A stretch of 64,000 bases of DNA, taken from positions 186,001-250,000 of the forward strand of contig CAKURR010000002.1 of NCBI GenBank assembly GCA_934675735.1. Direction: 5' to 3'. The stretch is from an uncultured Clostridia bacterium (GTDB lineage Bacteria; Bacillota; Clostridia; Christensenellales; Aristaeellaceae). Below the pieces are notes generated by a model. That model was not told the DNA's origin, did no database searches, and saw only the letters and a program-made list of their open reading frames with translations. The position numbers and the translations under genes are program-made. Below, piece after piece: positions 34,266-42,614 of this stretch (within the stretch, counting starts at the first letter, position 1; each line of letters starts with the position of its first letter).

Positions 34266-34577
34266 TTATCGGTCATGCTGAAACGCGCGCATCATCGTCA
34301 ATACCGCGTTTTTCTGTTCAGGCGTCAGCGTTACCCAGCAATCAAACACTTGCTTCAATTCGGGGCTGAGTTCAACGCTCTCCGTCTCTGTGAAAAACTG
34401 CGCCATCGTGATGCCAAACGCCCCGCATATCGCTTCGAGCGTCGGCAGCGAAGGAAGCGTGTTGCGCCGATAGATATTCGCGATTGTCTTTTCGCTCAGC
34501 CCACTTTCCTTCGCTAAACGATACATCGTCCAGCCGCGCGCATCAAGCAGGCTTTGCAGCTTTTTCAGCACATCCAT
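34266..34577 (-). CDS. Small XRE-family regulator (helix-turn-helix)
   Basis: A 103-aa protein with an N-terminal XRE helix-turn-helix (LLDARGWTMYRLAKESGLSEKTIANIYRRNTLPSLPTLEAICGAFGI, residues 10-57) and a short helical tail (LTPEQKNAVLTMMRAF). ATG 34577 is preferred because GGAAAGG lies 8 bases upstream; the ATG at 34586 overlaps that site. It diverges from a second XRE gene, and both lie between perfect 78-bp direct repeats. The target is probably the shared promoter region. Confidence 0.85.
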   Translation of the reverse strand: MDVLKKLQSLLDARGWTMYRLAKESGLSEKTIANIYRRNTLPSLPTLEAICGAFGITMAQFFTETESVELSPELKQVFDCWVTLTPEQKNAVLTMMRAFQHDR

Positions 34578-34641
34578 CGGCGGCATCCTTTCCTTTTCTT
34601 CTTGTACCCATTTTACCGCCTAGTTATCCGTCAAGATACGC

Positions 34642-34670
34642 TTGACATGTACCTAAAGTACACTTAAAAT
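34642..34670 (+). promoter_or_regulatory. Promoter of the second XRE gene with an operator in its spacer
   Basis: TTGACA (34642-34647), 17-bp spacer, TAAAAT (34665-34670). The spacer holds the palindrome TGTAC-CTAAA-GTACA (34648-34662), so a bound repressor would block both hexamers. Confidence 0.85.
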
Positions 34671-34710
34671 ATACCGTATAACAAGACACTTAGGGAAAGG
34701 AAGGAGAAGA

Positions 34711-35070
34711 ATGACCGTTTCTTATAAAACTATTGGCCGTAATATCCGTGAAGCTCGAATTTCAGTCGGACTTACGCAAAAAGAAGCCTCTGAACTGCTC
34801 CATATTTCCACGCTTCATTGGGGCCGATTTGAACGCGGAGAACGTCCCATCAGTTTAGACCGTTTGGCGCTTATCGCCGAAACATTAAACGTTAAGGTTT
34901 CCACACTTCTCTGCGGTGCCATTCCTGATGATTGTTTTTATCTTGTTCCGCCCGAAAAAAGCGCCGCTTTGGGTAAAGCGATTGCTCAACTTTCCGCAAA
35001 CTGTTCCGATAAAACCATTCGACTCATATTTAATGTCAGCAAACTGCTCATTGAAGCCGATAAAACATAA
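34711..35070 (+). CDS. Second XRE-family regulator, AT-rich
   Basis: A 119-aa protein with an XRE helix-turn-helix (IGRNIREARISVGLTQKEASELLHISTLHWGRFERGERPISLDRLALIAETLNV, residues 8-61) and a helical C-terminal half. Its codon use is clearly more AT-rich than its neighbours (many AAA, ATT, GAA and TTA codons), which suggests recent transfer. ATG 34711 follows AAAGGAAGGAG. It stops 3 bases before the right direct repeat. It may bind the TGTAC-N5-GTACA operator in its own promoter. Confidence 0.85.
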   Translation: MTVSYKTIGRNIREARISVGLTQKEASELLHISTLHWGRFERGERPISLDRLALIAETLNVKVSTLLCGAIPDDCFYLVPPEKSAALGKAIAQLSANCSDKTIRLIFNVSKLLIEADKT

Positions 35071-35073
35071 AAC

Positions 35074-35151
35074 AAGAAGCCGAACTCCCTCATTTTTGAG
35101 GAAAGCTCGGCTTCTATTATGCTTAATATGCCTTTACGAAATCCGTTTTCG
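35074..35151. repeat. 78-bp direct repeat, right copy (terminator of the kdu operon)
   Basis: Identical to 34161-34238. It lies 4 bases past the kduD stop on the minus strand, so this is probably the original position: it supplies the operon terminator. Confidence 0.92.
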
Positions 35152-35155
35152 ACTG

Positions 35156-35959
35156 TTACGGCTGCTTGCCGATATAGGCCAAAATGCCGCCGTCCACATA
35201 GAGGATGTGGCCGTTGACGAAGTTGGACGCGTCGGACGCGAGGAACACGGCCGGGCCCTGAAGGTCCTCGGTCTTGCCCCAGCGCGCGGCAGGGGTCTTG
35301 GAGATGATGAACTGATCAAACGGATGACGGCTGCCGTCTGCCTGACGCTCGCGCAGCGGCGCGGTCTGCGGGGTCTCGATGTAGCCCGGGCCGATGCCGT
35401 TGCACTGGATGTTGGCCTCGCCGTACTCGGAGCAGATGTTGCGGGTCAGCATCTTCAGGCCGCCCTTGGCCGCCGCATAGGCGGAGACGGTCTCGCGGCC
35501 CAGCTCGCTCATCATGGAGCAGATGTTGATAATCTTGCCGTGGCCCTTCTCAATCATGCCCGGGATGCAGGCCTTGGAAACGATGAACGGCGCGTTCAGG
35601 TCAACGTCGATCACCTTGCGGAAATCGGCCGCGCTCATCTCCAGCATCGGGATGCGCTTGATGATGCCGGCGTTGTTGACCAGAATGTCGATAATGCCGA
35701 CTTCCTCGCGAATCTTGGCGACGGTTTTCTGCACCGCGTCCTCGTCGGTCACGTCGCAGACATAGCCGTGCGCCTTGATGCCCTTCTCCTCGTAAGCGGC
35801 CAAGCCCTTGTTGACCAGCTCCTGATTGATATCGTTAAAAACGATGGTCGCGCCCGCCGCCGCATACGCGCTGGCAATGGCGAAGCCGATGCCGTAAGAC
35901 GCGCCGGTGACGAAGGCAATCTTGCCTTCCAGGCTGAAATTCTTCATAAACTCGTTCAT
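35156..35959 (-). CDS. kduD: 2-deoxy-D-gluconate 3-dehydrogenase / DKII reductase (SDR, KduD-like)
   Basis: A 267-aa classical SDR with TGASYGIG (NAD(P) loop, near 20), NNAG (near 97), a catalytic Ser in NICSMMSE, and YAAAKGG (near 165). Sequence and position beside kduI point to KduD, which reduces 2,5-diketo-3-deoxygluconate to KDG; gluconate 5-dehydrogenase is a close alternative. Start 35959 follows GAAGGAGG. It is the last gene of the seven-gene uronate operon. Confidence 0.82.
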   Translation of the reverse strand: MNEFMKNFSLEGKIAFVTGASYGIGFAIASAYAAAGATIVFNDINQELVNKGLAAYEEKGIKAHGYVCDVTDEDAVQKTVAKIREEVGIIDILVNNAGIIKRIPMLEMSAADFRKVIDVDLNAPFIVSKACIPGMIEKGHGKIINICSMMSELGRETVSAYAAAKGGLKMLTRNICSEYGEANIQCNGIGPGYIETPQTAPLRERQADGSRHPFDQFIISKTPAARWGKTEDLQGPAVFLASDASNFVNGHILYVDGGILAYIGKQP

Positions 35960-36067
35960 GGGAAAGAAGCCTCCTTCTGAATATTCCAAACACAGCCCCT
36001 CTTTTTGCGAAAGCCGGAGGTTGTGTGATGGGTATCTTTTCAGCCGCGCGGCGGCTGAGCGGGCCGT

Positions 36068-36904
36068 TTAACGCAGATCCATGGGGTCGATGTTGTCCAT
36101 GTCGTCAAATTCCTGGTTCTCACCGCACATGCCCCAGATGAAGGTGTAGTTGCTCGTGCCCACGCCGGTGTGAATCGACCAGGACGGGGAGATGACGGCC
36201 TGTTCGTTGTGCATGAGCAGGTGACGGGTCTCGGTCGGCTCGCCCATCATGTGGAAGACGACGTTGTTATCCTTCAAATCGAAGTAGAAATAGACCTCCA
36301 TGCGGCGCTCATGCGTGTGGCAGGGCATGGAATTCCAGTTGCTGCCCGGGGCAAGCTGGGTCATGCCCATGCACAGCTGACAGCTCTGCATGACTGCCGG
36401 ATGGATATACTGGTTGATGACGCGCTTGTTGCAGGTCTCCACGCTGCCCAGCGGGCGCTTGTTGGCCTTGTCGATGTCGATTTTGACGGTCGGATAGGTC
36501 TTGTGCGCGGGGCAGGTGTTGATGTAGAACTTGGCCGGATCGGCGGCATCGTCGCTGGAGAAGCTCAGCTCCTTGGCACCCATGCCGACATACAGGCCGT
36601 CATACTGCTTGAGGTCGTAGACCGTGCCGTCCACGGTAATCTTGCCCTTGCCGCCGATGTTGATGACACCCATCTCGCGGCGCTGGAGGAACGTGTCGGA
36701 AGCCAGCTCCTTGCAGCCGACCAGCTCCACGCTCTTGTTGACGGGCATCACGCCGCCGGCAATGATGCGGTCAAAGTGAGAATAGGTCAAAATCGCGTCG
36801 TCCGGCACGAACACGGTCTCGATGAGGTATTCGCTGCGCAGACGGTCTGTGGTATAGTGCTTCGCATCCTCGGACGCGGAAGGCTGACGAACGGTAAGCT
36901 GCAT
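36068..36904 (-). CDS. kduI: 5-keto-4-deoxyuronate isomerase
   Basis: Converts DKI (4-deoxy-L-threo-5-hexosulose uronate) to DKII in pectin or glycosaminoglycan breakdown. The 278-aa cupin-fold enzyme is full length. Zinc ligands are visible in MPCHTHERRMEVYFYF (two His and a Glu, near residues 195-205) and a later His in SWSIHTGVG. GGKGKITVDGTVYDL (near 95) belongs to the N-terminal half. ATG 36904 follows GGAGG. It sits between two SDR genes in the uronate operon. Confidence 0.96.
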   Translation of the reverse strand: MQLTVRQPSASEDAKHYTTDRLRSEYLIETVFVPDDAILTYSHFDRIIAGGVMPVNKSVELVGCKELASDTFLQRREMGVINIGGKGKITVDGTVYDLKQYDGLYVGMGAKELSFSSDDAADPAKFYINTCPAHKTYPTVKIDIDKANKRPLGSVETCNKRVINQYIHPAVMQSCQLCMGMTQLAPGSNWNSMPCHTHERRMEVYFYFDLKDNNVVFHMMGEPTETRHLLMHNEQAVISPSWSIHTGVGTSNYTFIWGMCGENQEFDDMDNIDPMDLR

Positions 36905-36952
36905 AATACATTCCTCCATATCTAAAATATCATAACATAGGGATGACAGCAA

Positions 36953-37687
36953 TCAGTGCATCGTCTGGCCGCCGTTGACGTCAATCACTTCACCGTTGAT
37001 GAAGCTGTTTTCCGTCAGCATTTTAATCGCCAGCGCGATGTGAATCGGTTCTCCGTTGCGTTTAAGCGGATTGTTGGCCGCCCACGCCGCCATCTTTTCC
37101 GGCGTAGAAACCTTTTTGTGGAACGGCGTGTCGATGACGCCCGGGGCGACGGCGTTCACGCGGATATACGGTGCAAGGTCTTTCGCCGCGCCGCGCGTAA
37201 AGGTATCCACCGCGCCCTTGGCCGCGCCGTAGATGGTCGCGGTCGGCCCGCCGTGGCGCACCACAATGCTCGACAGGTTGACGACGTTCGGGTCGTTTTC
37301 GCTCTTGCGCAGCAGCGGCACGCACAGCGAGGTCAGCTTCATGGCGCTGAACGTATTGAGCGCAAAGACGCGCTCCATCAAGTCCCACTCCAGCTCGCCG
37401 ACATTCTGATGGGCAATCATGCCGCCCGCGTTGTTGATTAAAACATCCAGATGATCGGTCTTTTCCGCCAGCGCGGCGACCAAATCTTCGCAGGCCTTTT
37501 CGGTCGTCAAATCCGCCTGAAGCAGAATGGCTTTTCCGCCGCGCTTTTCAACGTCCTCGGCCACCTGTTTCACGGCCTCGGCCGACTGATTGTAGTGCAG
37601 AAACAGCGTGTTGCCCTCGGCCAGCTGCCTGGCGGTTTCCGCGCCGATACCCGTGCCCGCGCCGGTAATCAAAATCACTTTATTCAT
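36953..37687 (-). CDS. SDR family oxidoreductase of the uronate operon
   Basis: A 244-aa SDR with TGAGTGIG (near 8), NNAG (near 86), Ser in NLSSIV and YGAAKGA (near 154). It resembles 3-oxoacyl-ACP reductase-type SDRs. Its position between the TRAP transporter and kduI suggests a carbohydrate substrate: a second DKI/DKII reductase or an uronate reductase is possible. The exact reaction is not clear. Confidence 0.85.
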   Translation of the reverse strand: MNKVILITGAGTGIGAETARQLAEGNTLFLHYNQSAEAVKQVAEDVEKRGGKAILLQADLTTEKACEDLVAALAEKTDHLDVLINNAGGMIAHQNVGELEWDLMERVFALNTFSAMKLTSLCVPLLRKSENDPNVVNLSSIVVRHGGPTATIYGAAKGAVDTFTRGAAKDLAPYIRVNAVAPGVIDTPFHKKVSTPEKMAAWAANNPLKRNGEPIHIALAIKMLTENSFINGEVIDVNGGQTMH

Positions 37688-37799
37688 CTTGAATCCTCTC
37701 CTTTTTATCGCTCTGTTTGAGTTTTTTGCATTTCGGTTGAAAAAGCAAAGCGTATATGCCCCTCTTTTTCACGGAAGAGCATATACATTCTGCCGGTTA

Positions 37800-38315
37800 T
37801 CAATCGATTTTGTGAATTTCCACGACGGGAATTTTGCCCAGCGCACGCCCGACGGCCACGCATATATCCCGAATGGTGTATGTGCACATAATCAGTGCGC
37901 AAATCGGCATGCAGGCATAGCAGTAGCCCTTGGCGATGTGCAGCACGGGCAGCGTCTGCGGTGCATTCACAGAGAGGCTATATCCATAATACAGCAAATA
38001 CGCGTAAAATGCAAATGCAATCGCATAACAAAGTGCTTCAATCCAATAAAATCCCCGTTTATCCGCAAATTTCTGCAGAAAAAGATCCACACGGAAATGG
38101 TCGTTGTTTCGGCAGAGCATCGCCGCGCCGAGCATCACCATCCACGCAAAGAGGATTTCGACCACTTCCGAATACCAGCTGAGCGTCATGCCCGTGCCCG
38201 CGGCGCGGATGATGATGTTGGCCAGCAGGATGACGAACAGCGCAATCATGGAAGCAAGGCCCAGAAAGGAGAGCACCTTTCCGACTATCGCGTCTAACTT
38301 TTTGAGAAATTTCAT
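37800..38315 (-). CDS. TRAP transporter small permease (DctQ type)
   Basis: A 171-aa protein with four membrane helices and the DctQ text MALFVILLANIIIRAAGTGMTLSWYSEVVEILFAWMVMLGAAML. It docks on the large permease encoded 15 bases upstream. With DctM and DctP it forms a Na+-driven importer, most likely for an uronate or oligo-uronide product, given the kdu genes. Confidence 0.9.
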   Translation of the reverse strand: MKFLKKLDAIVGKVLSFLGLASMIALFVILLANIIIRAAGTGMTLSWYSEVVEILFAWMVMLGAAMLCRNNDHFRVDLFLQKFADKRGFYWIEALCYAIAFAFYAYLLYYGYSLSVNAPQTLPVLHIAKGYCYACMPICALIMCTYTIRDICVAVGRALGKIPVVEIHKID

Positions 38316-38330
38316 TTGCTTCCGCCCCCT

Positions 38331-39611
38331 TTACGCGAACAGATTCGGCAAGAACATCGACAGCGGCGCCCAATAGGCTGCAATCAGCAGCACGATGAAA
38401 ATGCCGATCAGATACGGAATCACCGCTTTGGCCAAATCCAACACCTTGACCTCGCAGACGCTGGAAACCGCGTACAGGCTCATGCCGACCGGCGGCGTAA
38501 GCAGGCCGATCATGCTGGCCAGAATCATGATAACGCCAAACTGAATCGGGTCCATGCCGACTCGGTAAACGATCGGCATAAAGACCGGCGTCGCAATCAG
38601 AATCACGGCCGTGCCCTCGATGAACATGCCCAGGATGAGCAGCACGCCGATGATAATCAGAATCTGGAGCTGCGGGTTGGTCGTCACGGAGGCAATGCCC
38701 TCGATGACCATGTTCGGAATGCGCTGATGCGTTAGGAAATACGCCAGGAAGTTGGCCACCGCAATGATGAACAGCGTCTTGCAGGACTGCAGCATCGATT
38801 CCTTGAGCACCTTGACGATGTCCTTCGGCTTGAGCTCTTTGTAGACAAACACGCCCAAAATCAGCGCGTAGGCGCTGGCGACAACCGCCGCCTCGGTCGG
38901 GGTGAAGAAGCCGCCCCAGATGCCGCCGATGATAATCACAATCGTCATCAGCGACGGAATGGCGCGCACAAACATCTTCATGCGCAGCTTCCACGGCATT
39001 TTCGGCTCGGTGGGATAGCCCTTGCGCTTCGAGGTGATGTAGACGCTGATGCCCATCGCGACCGCCATCAGCAAGCCGGGCAGGAAGCCCGCCATGAACA
39101 GCTTGCCGACCGACGCGCCGACGATGGAGGCGTAGACGACGAACGGAATGCTCGGCGGAATCACCGGGCCGATGGTCGAGGAGGCCGCCGTAATGCCGGC
39201 CGAAAACGTCTTGTCAAATCCGGCGTCGTTCATGGCCTTCATCTCAATCGCGCCCAGGCCCGCCGCGTCGGCCACGGCCGCGCCGCTCATGCCGGAGAAA
39301 ATGACGCTGGAAAGGATGTTGACCTGACCGAGTCCGCCGGGCCAATGGCCCACGCAGGCGCGGGCGAAGCCGAAAATGCGGTCCGTAATGCCGCCCGTGT
39401 TCATCAGGTTGCCGGCGAAGATGAAAAACGGAATCGCCAGCATCGTCAGGCCCGTCGCGCCGACGTAGATGCGCTGCGGCATAACGGCCAGAAAATCGCC
39501 CTGTCCCAGCGCGGTAAAAATGCCGATGGATGTAACGCCCATGCTGGCCGCAATCGGAACGCCCAGCACCATCAGCCCGACCAAAAGAATGCATGTAACC
39601 AATGCAAGCAT
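38331..39611 (-). CDS. TRAP transporter large permease (DctM type)
   Basis: A 426-aa membrane protein with 12 or so helices. Family text includes GVPIAASMGVTSIG, FIFAGNLMNTGGITDRIFGFA, SGMSGAAVADAAGLGAIEMKAM (elevator-domain Na+ site) and ASSTIGPVIPPSIPFVVYASI. The C-terminal repeat GLLTPPVGMSLYAVSSV is also present. It carries the transport path for substrate delivered by DctP. Confidence 0.95.
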   Translation of the reverse strand: MLALVTCILLVGLMVLGVPIAASMGVTSIGIFTALGQGDFLAVMPQRIYVGATGLTMLAIPFFIFAGNLMNTGGITDRIFGFARACVGHWPGGLGQVNILSSVIFSGMSGAAVADAAGLGAIEMKAMNDAGFDKTFSAGITAASSTIGPVIPPSIPFVVYASIVGASVGKLFMAGFLPGLLMAVAMGISVYITSKRKGYPTEPKMPWKLRMKMFVRAIPSLMTIVIIIGGIWGGFFTPTEAAVVASAYALILGVFVYKELKPKDIVKVLKESMLQSCKTLFIIAVANFLAYFLTHQRIPNMVIEGIASVTTNPQLQILIIIGVLLILGMFIEGTAVILIATPVFMPIVYRVGMDPIQFGVIMILASMIGLLTPPVGMSLYAVSSVCEVKVLDLAKAVIPYLIGIFIVLLIAAYWAPLSMFLPNLFA

Positions 39612-39699
39612 CGGACGAATCCCTCCTTATTTACGGATTCAAAAAGAGACGGAAGCGGTCGATCCGCTCCCGCCCCTTAAGCGTTTGAGTGACTGAAAA

Positions 39700-40698
39700 T
39701 CAGTTATTGCGGCAATCATCAACCATCTTGAGGAAGGTGTCGATATATTCCTGGCCGTTTTCGCCGATGTAATCCGCAATCTTGTCGTAAGCGGGCTGCA
39801 CGGCGGCCGCGAATTCCGCGGTATCCGGATAGGTCACGGTCATGCCTTCCGCCTCGAGCTTGCTGATATAATCGGCGTCGCTGCTCTTGATGGCTTCACG
39901 CATGGTCTGCGCCGCATTCTTGGATTCTTCGATGATAATCTGCTGGTATTCTTCCGGCAGCTTGTCCCATACCTTCTTGGAGATAACCAGGTTCATGGAG
40001 TTGTAGACGTGGTTCGTCATCGCCAGGTACTTCTGCGTCTCATAATACTTGTTGAAGTAGATGACGCTCAGCGGGTTCTCCTGACCGTCAACAACGCCCT
40101 GCTTGAGGGAGAGATACAGCTCGTTGAAAGCGATGGACTGAACGTTCGCGCCCAGCGCTTCCATGCAGCTCTGGAGCTGAATTTCACCCGGCGTGCGGAT
40201 TTTCAGGCCCACGACGTCCGCCGGCGTGTTCACTTCGCGCACGGAGTTGGTCAGGCAGCGGAAGCCGTAATCCCAGGAGCCGATGTAAACCAGGCCCTGC
40301 TCCAGCAGCTCGTCCTTCACCCAATCGTAGAACGGGCCGTCCAGCACTTCATACGCCAGATCGTAGCTGTCAAACGCAAACGGCAGCATGACGGTCGCGA
40401 ACTTCTTGGAATACTTATCCAGGGAGCCCTGCGTGCCCAGGGTCATATCCACAACGCCCATGATGTTCTGCTCAAGCATCTCGTCAGGCGCGCCGAGCTC
40501 GTTGTTGGGGTAAACCTCAATCACGATTTCGCCGTTGGTGCGCTCCTTCACGTTGTCGGCAAACTGCTGCGCAGCCACTCCGCCCGGATGATCCACGGCG
40601 GCGTAATGCGCAAGCTTCATGGTGGTTTCGGCGGATGCGGCACAGGTCATGGACAGCATCAGCGCGAGAGCCGTAACGACGACAGACAGTCTCTTCAT
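39700..40698 (-). CDS. TRAP transporter substrate-binding protein (DctP type)
   Basis: A 332-aa exported binding protein. The signal peptide (KRLSVVVTALALMLSMTCAASAE) precedes a DctP fold with KLAHYAAVDHPGGVAAQQFADNVKERTNGEI. The carboxylate-binding Arg in GLKIRTPGEIQLQSCMEALGA (near 160) is typical of uronate/carboxylate-binding members. It captures substrate outside the membrane. A 120-base gap separates it from the upstream cupin gene. Confidence 0.94.
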   Translation of the reverse strand: MKRLSVVVTALALMLSMTCAASAETTMKLAHYAAVDHPGGVAAQQFADNVKERTNGEIVIEVYPNNELGAPDEMLEQNIMGVVDMTLGTQGSLDKYSKKFATVMLPFAFDSYDLAYEVLDGPFYDWVKDELLEQGLVYIGSWDYGFRCLTNSVREVNTPADVVGLKIRTPGEIQLQSCMEALGANVQSIAFNELYLSLKQGVVDGQENPLSVIYFNKYYETQKYLAMTNHVYNSMNLVISKKVWDKLPEEYQQIIIEESKNAAQTMREAIKSSDADYISKLEAEGMTVTYPDTAEFAAAVQPAYDKIADYIGENGQEYIDTFLKMVDDCRNN

Positions 40699-40820
40699 AG
40701 GGATTCCTCCTATTTTTTATCTAAGCGAAGCTTCCTCTTCGCTTGTTGCAGTGAGAATCTCTGACGGGTGCCCGAATACGCCTTTATCAGACGCTTCATT
40801 ATTCAATTATACGGATATGC

Positions 40821-41297
40821 TTACTTTTCCTTCTCCTTGAGGATGGCTTCCATCACGCCGGTGAACCAGGTCGGCACGTCGGTTTCGACCTTGTTGGCCG
40901 GATAGTGGCCGTTTTCGTCCGGCATGGTGCCGTAGCGCTTCATGCGCTCGACGTGGCCGCCCTTATCGGTGCGCGGCGGGGAGAAGATGTCGATGCCCTT
41001 GAAGCCGGTCTTGGTCATGCCGCCGTGAACCACGCCGCCCGGATGCACGCAGACGTCGCCGGCCTCCATATGCACTTCCTGACCGTCGATGATGTGCTCC
41101 TCGCTGCCTTCCAGCATGATCAGAATCTGCTCGGCGTCATGCGCGTGCAGCGGGAAGGTCGCTCCCGGAGGGTTCTGAATGAAGCTGATCTGAATGTTGT
41201 CGCCCAGAATGAACTGCGTCACGATGCCTTCCTCTTCGACAAGGGGCGTGAAGGGGAGGTCGTTGATGTGGTAAACGAACTGCTTTTTATCGGCCAT
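40821..41297 (-). CDS. Cupin protein, candidate KdgF
   Basis: A 158-aa single-domain cupin with metal-binding HAHDAEQ (near residues 52-58) and the second motif GDVCVHPGGVVHGG (near 87). KdgF opens unsaturated uronate monosaccharides to DKI, just before KduI. The position as first gene of the kdu/TRAP operon supports this, but KdgF is usually shorter (about 110 aa) and the C-terminal 50 residues here are unassigned. Start 41297 follows ACGGAGGAAA. Confidence 0.75.
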   Translation of the reverse strand: MADKKQFVYHINDLPFTPLVEEEGIVTQFILGDNIQISFIQNPPGATFPLHAHDAEQILIMLEGSEEHIIDGQEVHMEAGDVCVHPGGVVHGGMTKTGFKGIDIFSPPRTDKGGHVERMKRYGTMPDENGHYPANKVETDVPTWFTGVMEAILKEKEK

Positions 41298-41423
41298 GGT
41301 GTGTTTCCTCCGTTTCTTTTGACTTCTCTGACGATTTTCCGACTTTTCCGCGATTAATTTGCAAATTAAAACGACGTTCCGCAGCCGACCGTTTGTTGCC
41401 AATCGGTTGCTTTGTTGATTGAA

Positions 41424-41453
41424 AGTATATCATCCTCTCCCGGGTCATGTCAA
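41424..41453 (-). promoter_or_regulatory. Promoter of the uronate operon
   Basis: Minus-strand TTGACA (41453-41448), 18-bp spacer, TATACT (41429-41424). A 20-bp palindrome lies 11 bases upstream of the -35. Confidence 0.82.
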
Positions 41454-41464
41454 TGCTTTTTCGC

Positions 41465-41484
41465 AAAATATGTATACATATTTT
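41465..41484. promoter_or_regulatory. Perfect palindromic operator, GntR type (site 1)
   Basis: AAAATATGTA and its exact complement form a 20-bp palindrome centred on GTATAC. The GTnnAC core fits FCD-class GntR regulators, one of which is encoded divergently at 41759. Confidence 0.75.
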
Positions 41485-41591
41485 CAAATTCATTTGGCCG
41501 ATTTAGCCGAATATCCGCGTAAAGTCGACGGATACAGCATAAAATTTTCATATTTTTGTCCATTATTCCCGTCGCCATTTCAACAATCATT

Positions 41592-41606
41592 AAAATATGT
41601 ATACAA
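41592..41606. promoter_or_regulatory. Second GntR-type operator (site 2)
   Basis: AAAATATGTATACAAG repeats 12 of the 14 leading bases of site 1 and lies 66 bases before the regulator's predicted -35. Confidence 0.65.
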
Positions 41607-41671
41607 GTCATTTCCGCATTTTCCGGTTTTTGCAAAATACGTCAGTTGACAATTTGTTTATTTTTTGTCTG

Positions 41672-41700
41672 TTTTCAGCATCCGTTTTCTGTGCTATACT
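41672..41700 (+). promoter_or_regulatory. Probable promoter of the uronate-operon regulator
   Basis: TTTTCA (41672-41677), 17-bp spacer, TATACT (41695-41700). Confidence 0.55.
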
Positions 41701-41758
41701 ATTTGAAAACATCTATCCGTGCGAAGGTGCATCATCTGCCAAAGAAAGGAATTTTACG

Positions 41759-42517
41759 ATGGAACAGTCGACTCCCGAAAAAACACTGACTGCCGAAGAG
41801 GTCTATCAAACGCTCCGCAGTGAAATTCTGACTTTACGCATCCGTCCCGGGGAAATGCTCCCCGAAAACATGCTGGTCAGCCGTTTCGGCCTGAGCCGCA
41901 CCCCCATCCGCAGCATCATCGTCCGGCTCAGCCAGGAGGGGCTTATCGTTCAGCAGGGGCGGAAGGGCAACTATGTCAGCCTGATTGATCTGGATATGGC
42001 AGAACAGATGATTTTTCTGCGCCTCCAGCTTGAAATTGCGGCTTTTTCCCATCTTATCCGCCATTCGGATACGATGCTGCTCGTGCATCTGCGCGAAAAC
42101 CTGGATGAACAACTTCGGGTCAGCACGTCATCCGAGCCGGTCGAGCATTTCTATCAGGTCGACTCTGCCTTCCACGGCATGTGCATGGAAGCGGCGGGCC
42201 GCCTGCGCGCCTGGCAGACGCTGCAAAACATGGAAGTGCATTACAGCCGCTACCGCAGGCTGGATTACAAGGTTTTCCAAAATGCGCATGTCTTTGAAAG
42301 CCTGTATGAAGATCACGTCGCGCTTTACGACATCCTTCGCCATCGGGATTTGGAAGCCGTGCCGGATATGCTGGCGCGCCACCTGTACAGCGGCATGATT
42401 CGTATCGACGAGGATCTCTATCTGGATTTGTCGGATTACTTTGAGAGCGACGTCCGCCCGCTCAAGCAGATTCTGCGCGATATTCACCAGACGCTCAGCG
42501 AAATCTGCAAAGCGTAA
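41759..42517 (+). CDS. GntR family regulator, FCD class, of the uronate operon
   Basis: A 252-aa regulator with an N-terminal winged helix (AEEVYQTLRSEILTLRIRPGEMLPENMLVSRFGLSRTPIRSIIVRLSQEGLI, residues 14-65). The all-helical FCD effector domain follows (FLRLQLEIAAFSH, HFYQVDSAFHGMCMEAAG, ... HLYSGMIRIDED). FCD domains bind a metal-coordinated organic acid, which fits an uronate or KDG-type inducer. Start ATG 41759 follows AAAGAAAGGA; a longer frame to 41597 has no ribosome site. It is divergent from the kdu/TRAP operon with two matching palindromes between. Confidence 0.9.
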   Translation: MEQSTPEKTLTAEEVYQTLRSEILTLRIRPGEMLPENMLVSRFGLSRTPIRSIIVRLSQEGLIVQQGRKGNYVSLIDLDMAEQMIFLRLQLEIAAFSHLIRHSDTMLLVHLRENLDEQLRVSTSSEPVEHFYQVDSAFHGMCMEAAGRLRAWQTLQNMEVHYSRYRRLDYKVFQNAHVFESLYEDHVALYDILRHRDLEAVPDMLARHLYSGMIRIDEDLYLDLSDYFESDVRPLKQILRDIHQTLSEICKA

Positions 42518-42528
42518 TCGGCCCGTTT

Positions 42529-42565
42529 TCCCTCCCGCCCAATAGGCGGGAGGGATTTTTTTTTG
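42529..42565 (+). terminator. Terminator of the GntR gene
   Basis: An 11-bp perfect stem (42529-42539 with 42545-42555) is followed by nine T. Confidence 0.93.
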
Positions 42566-42614
42566 TTTTTCGGCGCATCCTATCCCCAAACCCCACCCGA
42601 AGGGAGGCGCTTTC

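Noticed and set aside
34161..35151. The XRE module as an IS element or integrative element
   Set aside because: There is no transposase, integrase, or terminal inverted repeat; only direct repeats flank it.
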